Below are positions 1-11,654 of a stretch of 64,000 nucleotides of DNA, in pieces. The stretch spans positions 992,001-1,056,000 of the forward strand of contig OW051496.1 in the NCBI GenBank assembly GCA_932521035.1. Direction: 5' to 3'. How positions within the stretch are numbered: the first letter of the stretch is position 1; each line of letters begins with the position of its first letter. The notes beneath the pieces are model-generated. The model worked only from the letters and a program-made list of their open reading frames with translations, searched no databases and was not told the DNA's origin. This stretch comes from Oscheius dolichura. Lineage: Eukaryota > Nematoda > Chromadorea > Rhabditida > Rhabditidae. Both the position numbers and the translations under genes were made by a program.

Positions 1-1721
1 GACTGAAAATTATCAGTTTTTCAAGAAAAAGCCGAATTTATGGACCACAGCGAAAGCGCCACAACGACACGGCGTGTGAACCGTGGCGGTCTTCAAAAAC
101 TCACCAGTTTCAAAACAGTCTCCAAGAATACGGTACGAAGACTCAAAATATAGAGAATATCTCCCTGGCACTTCTTCTGGTCCAATCCCTCGTCGTAATG
201 GACCACAGGGATACGGTGAACTCGATTCATACAAATAAGACGAGCAGCATCCCAGACACTTGTTATGGCGTCCGTCTTGATCAGGCTTTTTCGGCCATTT
301 TGCTTCATAAATTCGTTGACCGTCTGGTCTGCTACCTGAAAATGGCGGATTATGGAGGAATTGTGGCCCAAAATGAGTAGAACGCGTTGAAATTGTTTGA
401 TTGTAGCTTTCTGGTTGAGGAAAAACTATATTCTTGAGTTCTCCCAAGTGAAAGGCTACCGACAGTAAGACAGCCAAACCGCCACAACTACACAGCGTGT
501 GAACTGTGCAAATTTGACGATTTGGAGCAAAAAATATCCTATAGCGGTGTAAAATCTTTCAGCTGCCTTTTATAAGTTTGAAGATCAACTCGTAAACACG
601 ATCATGGTTCAATTTTGCTATTTTCCCCCGTCAACATTTTATAATATCGTAATTGTGGCCGTTTCGCTGTGACGCTTACCTTGTGCACTCCTTCGGAGGC
701 CATCATAATTGCCCTCAAGCAATCGGTCACAGTCAGGATGCCCATTCCTCCTCTCACATCCAAATTGCTCACTACCGCTGCCTGATGGCCACATTGACTC
801 AAAGCGGTCAATGCTTTATGTATCTGAACGCCAGAGTTCTTTCCATTTGAAGCCGGAAACTGACTTTGAGATCACCATCGATAACAACAACTGCTCCATG
901 GTTTGGCTGAAGATCATAACAGGTTAAAGATTGCATATAATGGCGGTAGGGATCCGTGTAGCGGTCAAACGCAGCCACGATCTCGTATCGCACATTGTGG
1001 TCAATTGAGGGACGAAGAATTGCATAATCCTGGAAATTTCTTACTATTTTAGGAGGGGAGAGGGTCCTACCGCGCTCCGGAAGGCCTTTTCCGGTACGGA
1101 CATTCTTCGCTGGTAAAGAGGACGGGGAGAGATCTCTTCCTCTTCATTGTGAACCTCTTCGGTGGAAGAGGATTCGGTGCTGTCACTTTTACGCGAACCA
1201 TTACCAACAATGACAACGGCACTTGAAGATTGATTGACGCGGGGCGGCTGAAAATGGGATAATTGGAAAATATACAGAGTTCAAGACGGAGAAACGCTAA
1301 AATTTGGTATGTAAACTTATAAGAGATGGATAAAACATTTCTAGGCTCTTTTGTGAGCTGTCAATCTTCCGTTTGAAAATCAGAAAGATCGCCACAGTTC
1401 ACACGTCGTGTCGATGTGGCGGTTTCGCTGTCTTTCCAGTTCAAATAATTCAAAATACCCCTTTTTGAACTAAAAGTATTGATATTCGTAATGTTTTGAA
1501 ATGCTCTTTTACAGGAAAATGGGGTACGAGATGTGATACAATTGCGGAACTTTCTTCCTTACCCGACTAAACATGGTGTATCGCCGATTCCTGACGTAGT
1601 CTTTGAATCCATTAGAATTCCTCCTGGACTGCTCGCCACTGGATACGCCGGAGTCATAGGCTTCTCTCGAGCCGTACGGATTAACAGGTTTAGATTCCAT
1701 CATCATCTTTTCGACCCGTTT
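1..1721 (-). CDS. AMPK gamma subunit (CBS-domain protein), 5' part, continues beyond left edge
   Basis: Regulatory gamma subunit of AMP-activated protein kinase, which binds adenine nucleotides through paired CBS domains in the cytoplasm or nucleus. Minus-strand exons, all joined in phase 0: 1563..1721, 1071..1247, 865..1029, 680..823, 105..335; an acceptor at 3-5 suggests the next exon starts at base 2. The first two exons encode a Ser/Glu-rich leader. Exon 3 carries MQSLTCYDLQP, matching the family's CBS1 entry. Exon 4 has CBS1 with GILTVTD. Exon 5 has CBS2 with NRVHRIPVV (nucleotide-contacting His-Arg kept) and an extra loop LDQKKCQGD before DILYIL. CBS3 and CBS4 lie outside the window. 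Odd: the CBS1 arginine of the family motif GVRAAP is Gln here (GHQAAV). Introns carry three copies of the palindromic repeat. The first usable ATG is at 1706, after a ctttcag acceptor. A 15-nt ATG exon at 2022..2036 plus sequence from 1971 downwards could supply an alternative N-terminus. Confidence 0.85.
45..90 (+). repeat. Palindromic repeat unit
   Basis: One unit in the last in-window intron of the AMPK gamma gene. The terminal GCCACA...CGTGGC arms are kept. Confidence 0.85.
481..509 (+). repeat. Palindromic repeat unit, worn
   Basis: GCCACAACTACACAGCGTGT then GAACTGTG, in the 344-nt AMPK gamma intron between the two CBS exons. Confidence 0.75.
1391..1432 (-). repeat. Palindromic repeat unit with leader
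   Basis: Reverse orientation unit, followed by the leader remnant TTTCGCTGTC, in the intron between the first two AMPK gamma exons. Confidence 0.85.
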
Positions 1722-1970
1722 CTGAAAGAGTTTCTGTTTTAAATAGGTCAAAGTTATGAAAGAGAGTGAGAGACCTCAAAATGGAAGATTGCATGCGCGA
1801 GAGCGGAAAGTACTGAGAAACCGGGAAGAGGTTAGGAAGAAGTTAGGGTGACGTCAATGGGAAGAGGAACCACAAGTCAACAAAATATTTGAATACAGTT
1901 TTTTGGAATAGATCGAGTTTGATTGTAAGTGGCACAATTTCTAGTCTTTCTCTTTCTAGGCGCCTTATTG

Positions 1971-2036
1971 CCTGAAAAGTTCCAAAACTCGCATCAGTTA
2001 CTTTGGCAGTTTTCGCCTTACCAATAAATGTACCAT
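1971..2036 (-). other. Possible alternative 5' exons of the AMPK gamma gene
   Basis: On the minus strand an attcag acceptor precedes TAGCCATGG. The five-codon stretch MVHLL (2022..2036) is followed by a clean 50-nt intron (gtaaggcg...tttcag, 1972..2021), and an open frame continues from 1971 down to a stop near 1843. That frame is phase-compatible with the exon at 1563..1721 if a weak donor (gtattc or gtgcca) inside it is used. The intron ends are seen in the sequence; the link to the AMPK gamma gene is inferred. It could instead be a separate ORF of about 47 codons. Confidence 0.3.
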
Positions 2037-2533
2037 GGCTACTGAATACAGTATCTGGTAGAGTCTTTTGTGCTGGTACAAGATTCAACCCAAAAGATGG
2101 TCATAATATTAGAATAATCCTCCTGTTATTCTCCGTAAGGGCACTGCTTCTCTGAGCCGTGATCTAAAAGTTTCGGCTAGCTCTTTTATATGATGGCTCA
2201 GTTTCTACCACTAAGAAATCATGAATCTTTTGAAGAACTGCCACCCTCTTGCCTCAAACCATTATCAGATCAAACCATTTTCGGTGATCAAAGAGAGAGG
2301 AGATAAGCTGGCCGAGTGTAAACAAACTTGCCATGTTTTGTTGCTAAAAAGAGAGCCAAAGAGAGAGCGAATAAGAGGAAAAGGAAACCATGTGGTTTAC
2401 GGTTCAGTAGGTCCTTTCCTTCTGGTTAGATAGAGAAAGAAAAGGAAGTGGGCACTTTGAAGGAGAAAAGGGGAGAGGAAGTCCAGAAAACTAAGGCCCA
2501 AAACCCGGGAGCCGCATGCTCTACAGAAAAAAA

Positions 2534-2587
2534 GAGCCACAGTTCACACGCCGAGTCGTTGTGGTTCTTTTTCTGGCTAACTGTGAC
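2534..2587 (-). repeat. Palindromic repeat unit
   Basis: Reverse unit with GCCACAGTTCACACGCC...GTTGTGG, followed by GGCTAACTGTGACT from the leader. Confidence 0.8.
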
Positions 2588-3349
2588 TGCGAACTATGGT
2601 ACAGAAAATCCTTTTCACTGTTTTTCTCGCGGTTTTCTTTATTTTCTACGCTACCGGCTGTCGGCAGATAAGAGAGGGGGAGAGGCGATAAACAGTAGCC
2701 AGCATCCAGAAAGCATGGAATTTTTTAAGTAGAATGAGGTTGGCAATAAACACAGCACTTGTGGCGTCTTTATATTAATTCCAAGAAGTCCGGTAAAATC
2801 AGAGTTTACTCTGAAGACTGGTGGAAAACGACTGACTGCCAAATATGGACTTCAAATATTTAGATGAGAGTAACTTGAGCCCTAAACAATCTGCCCTGCC
2901 AAAAAAGAAAGCCGAGCCTCTTCGGAGGTCAAAAACTACCAGGCTAGACTCCTCGAAGACAGAGGGAAAAGATTGAAAATAAGTGATTATTTTTCGGGGG
3001 CTGGGTAGTGTGTGTGCCTAGGGACTCCTCGGGGGCTAAAATGTTGTCAACATTTTTAGAAAAGAGCAATGGCAAAGGCGACGGCAGAGACGAACACATT
3101 ATCAACAACACACACAAAGAGAGACATGTCTTCTTCTTCGGCCTTGTCTCTTTTTTTCTCCCGGGAAGAATCAATTTTTGCACGTGTTTTGAAAGACAAG
3201 GAGAGAAGGAGAGGAGAAGATAAGTTGAAGTGATAGCGGGAGAGAGTGGAACAGGTGGGAAGGACCGACGTTTTGAAAACAATAAAGAGAGAAATTGAAG
3301 AATTGAAGAAACGAAGGACAGAATGTGGAAATGAACTTGGAAGAGCTTC

Positions 3350-3840
3350 TAAAGTGGCTTCGAAGCATAATTTTTCGATTTTTTTTCTCCAATTGGAAAA
3401 TATTTGCCCTCGATTACAAAAATAAGTCCAGTTCAGATTAAAAATCAAGTCCGGAACGAACAAAATTCGAAGATTGGACTAAAACGCCTTCTATAAGTAT
3501 AAGCAGCTCAAAACATAAATTTGTAAAATTTTAGAAATAGGCACGGCTATTGGATTTCAACTGGGCTGTAGGGTCAGTTCAGAATAAAAGAAGAGACTGA
3601 AACAAACGAAATGGTAGGTAAATTTAATAAGTTCCATATTTTAGGCTCCAAAGGAGCAGAAGAAGAACGGAGAGGAATTTGAGTCAACGGTATCCAAGCA
3701 AGAAATCAGGAATATGAATACCCACAAGTGTTATATGCGCTTCGAAGCATAATTTTATCCAGAATTGCATACAATGGTCTAAACACAATTAATTAAACAC
3801 AAAAATAAGTCCAGCTCAGATTAAAAACAAGAAGGAAAAC
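3350..3840 (+). repeat. Diverged direct duplication, about 395 bp apart
   Basis: CTTCGAAGCATAATTTT followed about 55-65 bases later by AAAATAAGTCCAG(T/C)TCAGATTAAAAA occurs at about 3359-3445 and again at about 3752-3832. The intervening sequence has diverged. No coding content is evident. Confidence 0.6.
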
Positions 3841-4549
3841 AGAAGAAAAAATATTATGGATATGCACTCGGTTCAAGATTTGAGATTCCTTGCACCTGGA
3901 AGAATGTATTCCTCTCTCAAAAACAACCCGATTAGTACTCAAAATTGAACGGGAAATACCAGAATTGCGTCGAAAGATTGATGTAATATAATAGTTTTCA
4001 CCGGCTATTTTTATAAAAATAGGGAAACATTTCCCTTACAAACCAAGTTGTTATGATTCTTTCGTGCGCTCCTTTCTAATTCTGTTTGTTTCAACTTTCA
4101 GTCAAAGAAAAGCAGAGTCAGTAAAGTTTACGAGGTCGAAAAGTATTCAAACTATCCAGGGAGGCGTGAAATTTCCCTTCCCCGTCTATAAATAACCACC
4201 CTCGTCTAAGGTTTCACTCTGTTTTTATAAACTACAAATTTGTTTTCGTCATTGACGAGCCTGTTTGCGTCGCGCTGCCCGAGACCAAAAAAGAATAACA
4301 TATGATTATTAGCCATGGACTCGGATGAATCTGAGAGTGATGGGAATAGAAAATGAAGAGAATGGCTCGGGAAGAGGAAGAGATGGCTGACATTTGGAAA
4401 ACAAAGGACTTTAAAGGGGAAACGGGCACTGAATACGCAGTAAACAATAGTAGAAGACTCCCGTTTGGTAATCGATGTGGTAGAAGATGTTCTGGTTAAA
4501 GATTATTTTGGAGGACAATGGGGAGCTTTTGAGTGGATATGAAGAATTT

Positions 4550-5440
4550 TTTTTAGGTATTAGGTAATCTTTTTATTGAAATATGAGGGAAGCTTGGCAC
4601 TACTCCAACTCTACTCAAAAAAATGCAAGTGCTTCTAGACAAATTTTTTGGCTTATTTAGAAGAGAATAAAGATTTCAAGAAGATTTGTGTAATATTTTT
4701 CTGGGTATTATAGAAGGTTTTTTATTAGAATAGTCAAAAAAAGACAGCACTGTGAATTCCGCGCTGAGTAATCCATTCTAGAGAAATTTTTTAATCTCTT
4801 TAGAGCTGTGAAGCAGTTTTTTCTGACGGTTTATTGTGTTGGTACTGTAAAAAGTTAAAATCGGTTGCGCAGGGGCAGTTTTGATTACGGTATCCATGTT
4901 AGGAACTCGATTTTTGACTAACTAGGGCTTGATTCCAATTTTAGGTATTGATGTTTACCAAAAGAATCGGATAATGCCCTATTATATGCTTTCTCCACCT
5001 GATGAATTTGCTCTTTTATCCTGTACTTACTTGCAATAGGCGTCGTAGAAAACAAATTTGTGTCTTCATTGGAGTGGAAAGTCAAGATTTCGGGGATAGA
5101 ACGTATTTTCTATGTACTACCTAGGCTTTTTATCAAAGCAGATAGGAGATATAGCATTACTACAGCAACATCTTGCCACGAGTAATCTTCTAGTTTATTT
5201 GGACAGGAAACATTGCTTTCCGATCAGATCCAACGATTTTTTTAGATATTAGCAAGGTTTTTTTTATGAAAATAGCGGAAAAACACATCACTATATCTCT
5301 TGTACACATATCCAATCTATTCTGGAGAAATTTTTGGGTTTACTTGGATAGAAAAAGTTGATTTATAGCTTGATTCAATGGATTCTTTTAGGTATTAGCC
5401 CGGGGTTTTTATTGGAATAGTGAAGGATATTATTACTGGT
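4550..5440 (+). repeat. Decayed tandem repeat, period about 145-150 bp
   Basis: The phrase TTTTAGGTATTAG...TTTTTTATTGGAATAGT recurs in variant form near 4553, 4697, 5238 and 5390. The companion phrase TCTATTCTAGAGAAATTTTT(T/G)GG...TTTAGATAGAAAAAG recurs near 4640, 4775 and 5325. The spacing of the close pairs (144 and 152 bp) suggests an old tandem array; the middle copies are badly worn. Confidence 0.55.
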
Positions 5441-6195
5441 ACCTATCCCGTAGTTTCAAATTCACTCTCTTATCCTATTTTCACTTACAGAACATTGTTA
5501 TCCCCCATGGCTAATGCCTCCCTCCCTCCCTTTCCTACCCGGGAAGTAAACAAGTTCAAAAAGTGCAAGACCCCCACACAAATAAAAAGGAAGAAGGAAT
5601 CAATAATTTGTAGGCAATTGTGGTCATAAATAGGCACTTGCTGAGCAGGCTGCCTGTTTATGAGGCGGCCAACATTTTAAGTGTGGCCCTGCTCTGCCCT
5701 CCCCTCCCCTTCTTTTTTATTCTTTGCTCTATCGTTTGGGCACTGCTGCCATCGTCAACGGCCGGGCGGAAGAAAAGGACAACCGCTCACAAATTTTAGG
5801 CAAACATGGGAGGCAACTGAAAGCAAAGCCGCCCTCCGCAAAATTGTGGGTTCGGCGCCGAAATAGAGAGAGATTTCCAAAAGTGCGGGCGGTTGAAAGA
5901 GGAACACCACGAAAAATAGCTGGCATTTATTTTTGCTATTTATTGTTATCTTCATCTTTAGATCATCTCCCAGCTCATAAAGAATTTTCGGGGCATTCGG
6001 GGATGAATAACAGCTTTGTTTTCCAATTTCTTCCTCCCTTTCTCGCTCTTTTCGTTTCATAAACTGTTCAAAGACTGTAAACAGAATGAGGATCTGATAA
6101 TATCATGCCCATGCGTTGAGTAATTTCCAGATTTTTGAGATTTTATCTACAAAAAAAGGAGGAAAACAAGGTAATGCGGCTATTTTAGGCTGGAA

Positions 6196-6358
6196 ACAGT
6201 TAGACAGCGAAAGAGCCACAGCGACACGGCATGTGAACTGTGGCGCTCTAAAAAAAGACACGGCGTGTGAACTGTGGCGCTCTAAAAAAAGACACGGCGT
6301 GTGAACTGTGGCGCTCTAAAAAAAAGACGGCGTGTGAACTGTGGCGCTCTAAAAAAAA
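6196..6358 (+). repeat. Tandem expansion of the palindromic repeat (34-bp period)
   Basis: After an ACAGTTAGACAGCGAA leader and one full unit, the segment GACACGGCGTGTGAACTGTG plus GCGCTCTAAAAAAA is repeated. Unit starts are at 6223, 6257, 6291 and 6326 (spacing 34, 34, 35). The copies are almost identical, so the expansion is recent relative to the rest of the family. Confidence 0.9.
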
Positions 6359-7450
6359 TGACTTCTGCTCGCGATCAGAACCGTTTCCAGTCCGGAAAAG
6401 GTAAAAGTCAAGTGTGTGTAAACTAGGTTGAGTTCGGTGTGTGCATGTTTGATTTCATGGGGGTATGTAATCTATGAACTGTAATAAATGCCCTGTCTCT
6501 CTCGTTCTGCTGACCTTGTTTGCCAGTGTGGGGTTGATTGCATTCCGCAGCGTGGATTATCAAAGTGTAAAAAGGATAAAATAATGGGTTGCAAGTTGAA
6601 TTTAAATAGAAGCCTATACAGTTTTCGAAATGTTGGTTCACTGTGTAGAATAGAAATCAATTTGATTCGTTTCACCATGCTGACATAAGGAGTCCTACAC
6701 CTTCTTTTCTGATAAACCACCCTGACTAAAAATATATAAAGTAATTCCGAGAGCGAGATAGAGAGAAAAACAGAGAGAGAAGTTGGCAAATAAGCAAGGA
6801 TTAGGAGATGCCAGGCAAGGAAAAAATTATATGATAAAAACGCTATTTAACTATATTTAAAAGCTTCCCAAAGCATAAGAAATGGTTATAAAAATCTAAA
6901 TTCCTCATTGTAAAGTTATTTCGGAGTTCTGGGAATCTGTTCCAGGCGAGACAGGGAGGACAAAGGACAAATATAGACTCAGTGGGGAAGCAGCTGTGAA
7001 CTCTTTCCACTGCCACCATCACATTGCCAAAGTGAGACAGAGAGGACGAGAGGCAGACGTGATGATGGGAAATAGACCCTCCGATCAGCTGATTATCGTC
7101 GCGAGAGTGAGTCGACTGCTGGGGGAGCGGGAGAGGAAAAGGGCAAAACTGGTGGCTGGCAGGGCGCAGGCCAGGCCAAGGCAAAATGGTCATGTTGTGT
7201 TTTTAACCCGGAGACCGGACTTTTTTTCAGAGTCAAGGACATATTTTGGCAGTGGGGGAGAACAGGAGATCGTGAGACACCCACACCGCTGCAAAGTAGC
7301 AAAACTGGTAAAAGACGAATCAAAATGTGACAATCTATAGAACAAAACCGGTACGGGTTGGACGAATTTGCAGAAACAGGGAGGAGAGAGAAGAAAACAC
7401 GGTTTGCGATGGTTCAAAATTGTAATTTCCATCGTTTTCGTAATTCTCTA

Positions 7451-7498
7451 GGCCACAGCCGAAGAGCCACAGCGACACAGCGTGTGAACTGTGGTGGT
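7451..7498 (+). repeat. Palindromic repeat unit with leader
   Basis: GGCCACAGCCGAAGAGCC leader, then one unit ending ACTGTGGTGG. Confidence 0.85.
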
Positions 7499-8730
7499 TT
7501 TCAAAACGGGCAATCTTCACAATAAAAATCGAGAAACCACAAAAAGGATCGGAATACTCCATAGCCGTTTCCCCACCCTTTATTCCCACAGCGAAATCGA
7601 ATGAAAACAAGAAAACACATTATTCTTTTCCCAAAAGTACACCAGCTCGCCAACTGATTCACAATCAAAGTGGCGGAGGTTTTTGATCATTTCGCTATGA
7701 TTTTTCTACTTTTCCCAGTCTCTCTCATTCTCTGTGTGTAGTGGGAAGTGTTTTCCCCCCTTTTATGCACTCTAATAGGGTCGAATTTGCTTGCAAAATA
7801 AACTCGCAACGAATGGATTTTTAGGTGGACAAACATTTGTTCTACTGCATAATCTAATGAGAAAAAGACCAAACGGCGACCAACGGTCTATTTAAAAGAG
7901 CACGAGCACCGGAGAACAGCAGGGGTATTACCAGTACTGGCTTAGTGGCGGTAACTACAAGTTGTCAAAACAATAGAAGTTCTAGATACTTTAGCAGAGA
8001 AGAGTGCAAACGGGAGAGTTTAATTCGTTTTACAGAACTTTTAAAAGGAGTTTGGTTCTCTCATTTTGCTCCTAGCGACTTATTTGGAAATTTCTAAATA
8101 TTCGTATAGAAACCAATGGATAAAGGGGAAAATAAAGGTATTTGTTCCGTTTTTTTTCCATATAAAAGGTTCCTCGAAGTGATATAAGAAATTTGTTAGT
8201 GTTCTTTATGTTACTCCCAAGTTCGTTTTGAAAAAAAAATAATAATAGGGCAGTTTCCGTTTACTTCTGGTTGGGTTGAGAATTGTCTTCAAAGTTATAC
8301 TTTGCCCTCACCGACAACCAGCTGTTCTATTGCGTAACTGTGGCTCTCTCTCTCTCTCTCTAAACCCCTCTTCACTCCGACAAAAAACAATCTCTGGAAG
8401 ACAGGTTACCCACCTTCTACCCGGTCTCCCTGTTGTAGAGAAAAATACCATTGAGAGCAGGTCTAGACTGTTGCGAGCGTGTTTAGAATTACTGACAACA
8501 CGTGAGGCCATCCCTCCAAAAATGATCAGGGATGGCCGTATAACGTCACAATAGAAAACGGGGGTAAGACTGTGTGGAAAGATACGGGAAAGGGAGGAAA
8601 ACAACTGCATCCCCACGGTCCACCTTTTGTGATCGCTGTACTCTAGAGAAAAAAGTGGGACTTTTATTGTTTTGGGGAAAATGGAAAAGGGAGAAGAATG
8701 ACCAGATAACGCTTGTTGAGTAGTTTGTCT

Positions 8731-8778
8731 AACCACAGCTGGAGAGCCACAACGACACAGCGCGTGAACTGTGGCGGT
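8731..8778 (+). repeat. Palindromic repeat unit with leader
   Basis: ACCACAGCTGGAGAGCC leader, then a unit with GCGCGTGAACTGTGGC. Confidence 0.85.
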
Positions 8779-9431
8779 CAAGATTTACTTGTTTGCGTCC
8801 CGGCATCCTCCCCCTCAACTTTAAGCGGTTTATTTCTCCCTTGTTCGCCGAAATGGACTTTGCAGAAAGAGGCAAATGCAGTAAATCTTGTACTCCGAGA
8901 CTCATGGCTGCTGCTGTTTATAGTTTTGCCGGGCGTTCGCAAGGGACGAGATGCAGAGAGAGGGAGAGAACGAGCGAATAACAATGGATAATCGCGATGT
9001 TTACAGAAACCCAGCGTATTTTAGCCCATCAGAAAGGGGATAAATGTTGCAATCTAATGGGCCGACACTGCCGGACCACGAACAGCAACACAATAGGCTT
9101 CGAAAACAGAAATAGATTACAACTGGCAGGAGAAAGCGAATGAGGAAAGAAAGGTTCGGAGATGATTGACTTTCGCAGAGGGGAACAAGGTTATTTTGTG
9201 GATTTTGTTTCCCTTGCACCCCTGCCCTCCTCTCCAAGTTGAACCAGGTCATATGTACCCAGCTGTCTCTTTTTCACCTCCCCGCCACTTGATAGCTGTT
9301 ATTTTCTACTTTTTTCTGCTCCAAATCACGTGGTCCGTCGAGGTTTTACAGCAAAAGACAACGAATTAGGCGGAAACTGAAGGAAAAGAAGATCAGGAGA
9401 GGGAAAAAGGCCAAAGAAGGATATTTTTGGA

Positions 9432-9486
9432 GGCCACAGTTAGACAGCGAAGAGCTAAAGCGACACGGCGTGTGAACTGTGGCGGT
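9432..9486 (+). repeat. Palindromic repeat unit with full leader
   Basis: GGCCACAGTTAGACAGCGAA leader followed by one unit whose left arm is worn (GCTAAAGCGACACG). Confidence 0.85.
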
Positions 9487-11565
9487 ATGAAAGACGTTTA
9501 TGAAAGGTAATGGAACAATGACACAATGGTTTAAAATGTTCCAACTGTCGTTTATAAATTTGGGGACCTTTGTGCACTACTATTCTTCTTTCGGCGAAAT
9601 TCCCAGTTAAAAATTCAAGATTTCTGGCTTCTTCTTGCTCTCCCCGTCCATTTCTATTTCTGCCGTCGGCCGTCCCCCCGACTGCATCCAATATTTTATT
9701 TTTAGAGTGAAAACGAGAGAGAGAGCGAGCGAGCCCATTCAGACCACAGGGTCTTGTTTACCACGTTGCGGGTCGACGGCGGGGGACATGGCAGGAACTC
9801 AACTCTAAGGGGGACAGGGGACCAGAGACGGGAGGGGGGATGCGGCAGAGCTTGCCCTCTGGCGAGGGGGACCCACGTGGCGGGGGAGAGACGGAAAGCT
9901 AAATGCGGCACACACACAAACATTAGAAATGTGCAGCATGGAGACACAACAAAACACACGGAGACATAAGAATGAACGGAATTGGAGGGGTGCGCGGGAT
10001 GACGGCAATTTTGAACAGGGGAAATGGGGCAAAATGGGCAAAACTGCTCAATAAAAATGGAAAAGTTCTGTAAATGGCAATCAAAGGGACACCATTTCAG
10101 TGATCAGCGGTCGCTTTTTTTCCCGAAGAAAGCTTGAAACGATTGTAAATGGATGGAAAGGAAGCTTGCTGACGAAAAGTGACGAATCTAACAGGAGTTG
10201 AATCAACCAAGGCGGACGTGTTTTGAAGGAAATAAAGAGAGAATTTTACACTGGTCCTTCCTGTACTTTTTGTAAAAACATCTGGAACTGAAATCTGATC
10301 ATTGAACAATATTAGCAGTGATTATTTTATAAGTTTAGTGGAACCTATAAACTGGATTGATACTTACCGGTCTTTTTCTAGTTATGCTGATCATTTCGAG
10401 TAAAAAAATTTTGTTTTGTTTTTGGACTGTGAGGGTTTCAGTTTTGACTTCTATTCTATTACCAAACGTTTGGATTCGGTAAAATGATTTCGTAGCCGAG
10501 TAATTCTCACAATTTGTACGGTTTTATAAAATTGATATAACCGAATTGGACAATATGTAATGTTTCGGGTACGATAGGCTTTCTTGTCCAATAAATGGCT
10601 CCAAATTGGTAGATTATTCGAAAAATTGTGAACTTCTAAAGTTTCACAGTTCCTAGATAATGGAGGGAAGGGAGGAATTTATCAATAAATAAAACAATTC
10701 AAAGTTTTCGAATTTGAAGAGTGAATAATTTTACTTTGGAAAGTTTCATGGGATCCAGAAAAGAGAAGAGGACAACTGTGGTTTATAAGTATAGGTGTAA
10801 TCCACTTTTCAAAATACTACACATTTATTTCAGAGAAGAGCAATTGTTTTGAAATTTTAGAAAGTACCAAAGAACTCATAAAAGGGAAAGGATTGGATTG
10901 TTCTACGTAGCCTACGGGATACAGAATTGTCAACTATCCAAAATTTTGATTGAGAAGAGTTTCATGGTACCAACATAAGACAAGGTTGGATGGTTGTACA
11001 ATGGACCCACAAAGTAGGCGTACGAAAACATTCCAATTTTGCATAATCGCTGTGTATCTGCGTAACTGTGGCTGTCAGCTGTTGTGGCACAACTCGTCTT
11101 TGTATTTCAGACTGTTTACCTCATCCTCTAGCGTATGTGAGTGAGTTTATAAGTCACGTGACCAAGTGCATAACACTTCAACCCAGCCAGCCAGTCAGTT
11201 AGTCATTTCTCTAGCAAATCTATTTTTCCGTTTGAAGAGTAAATTTGCCGCAATCTTTGTGGCGGTTGTTATTTTTGTCCTCTCCTTGGGGTGGAGAGAG
11301 ATAAAAATAACAGGCAATAAAGGAGCGGAAGGGTGGGGAAGAGAGTAGGAGGAATATACCGGGAGGCAGAGGCAAATATTTTGATCCCTAAGTTCAGTAA
11401 ACGGATTCCTAAAGGTCAGAGGAGGGGGGAAATGTGGCAAATAGACATAAAACGATAGAATTGTGTCGTAAAAAAAGTGTTATATAAGCTTTTCGAGCCT
11501 TATATTGTTATCAAGAAACTAGAAAAAAAGAGAAAAAATAAATAAAAATGTAGGAACTAAAAACG

Positions 11566-11654
11566 AGCCACAGTCAATGCGCCACAGTGACACGGCGCGC
11601 GAACTGTGGTGCTTCCAAAAGAGCCACAGCGACACGGCGTGTGAACTGTGGCGG
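11566..11654 (+). repeat. Two palindromic repeat units
   Basis: Two units separated by CTTCCAAAAGA, after a short leader. The second is close to consensus. Confidence 0.9.

Noticed and set aside
3611-3766. ATG-intron-GCTCCAAAGGAGCAG open frame giving a basic MAPKEQKK-type start
   Set aside because: The implied intron is only 31 nt, below the usual nematode minimum, and the frame ends within 36 codons inside a duplicated non-coding block.
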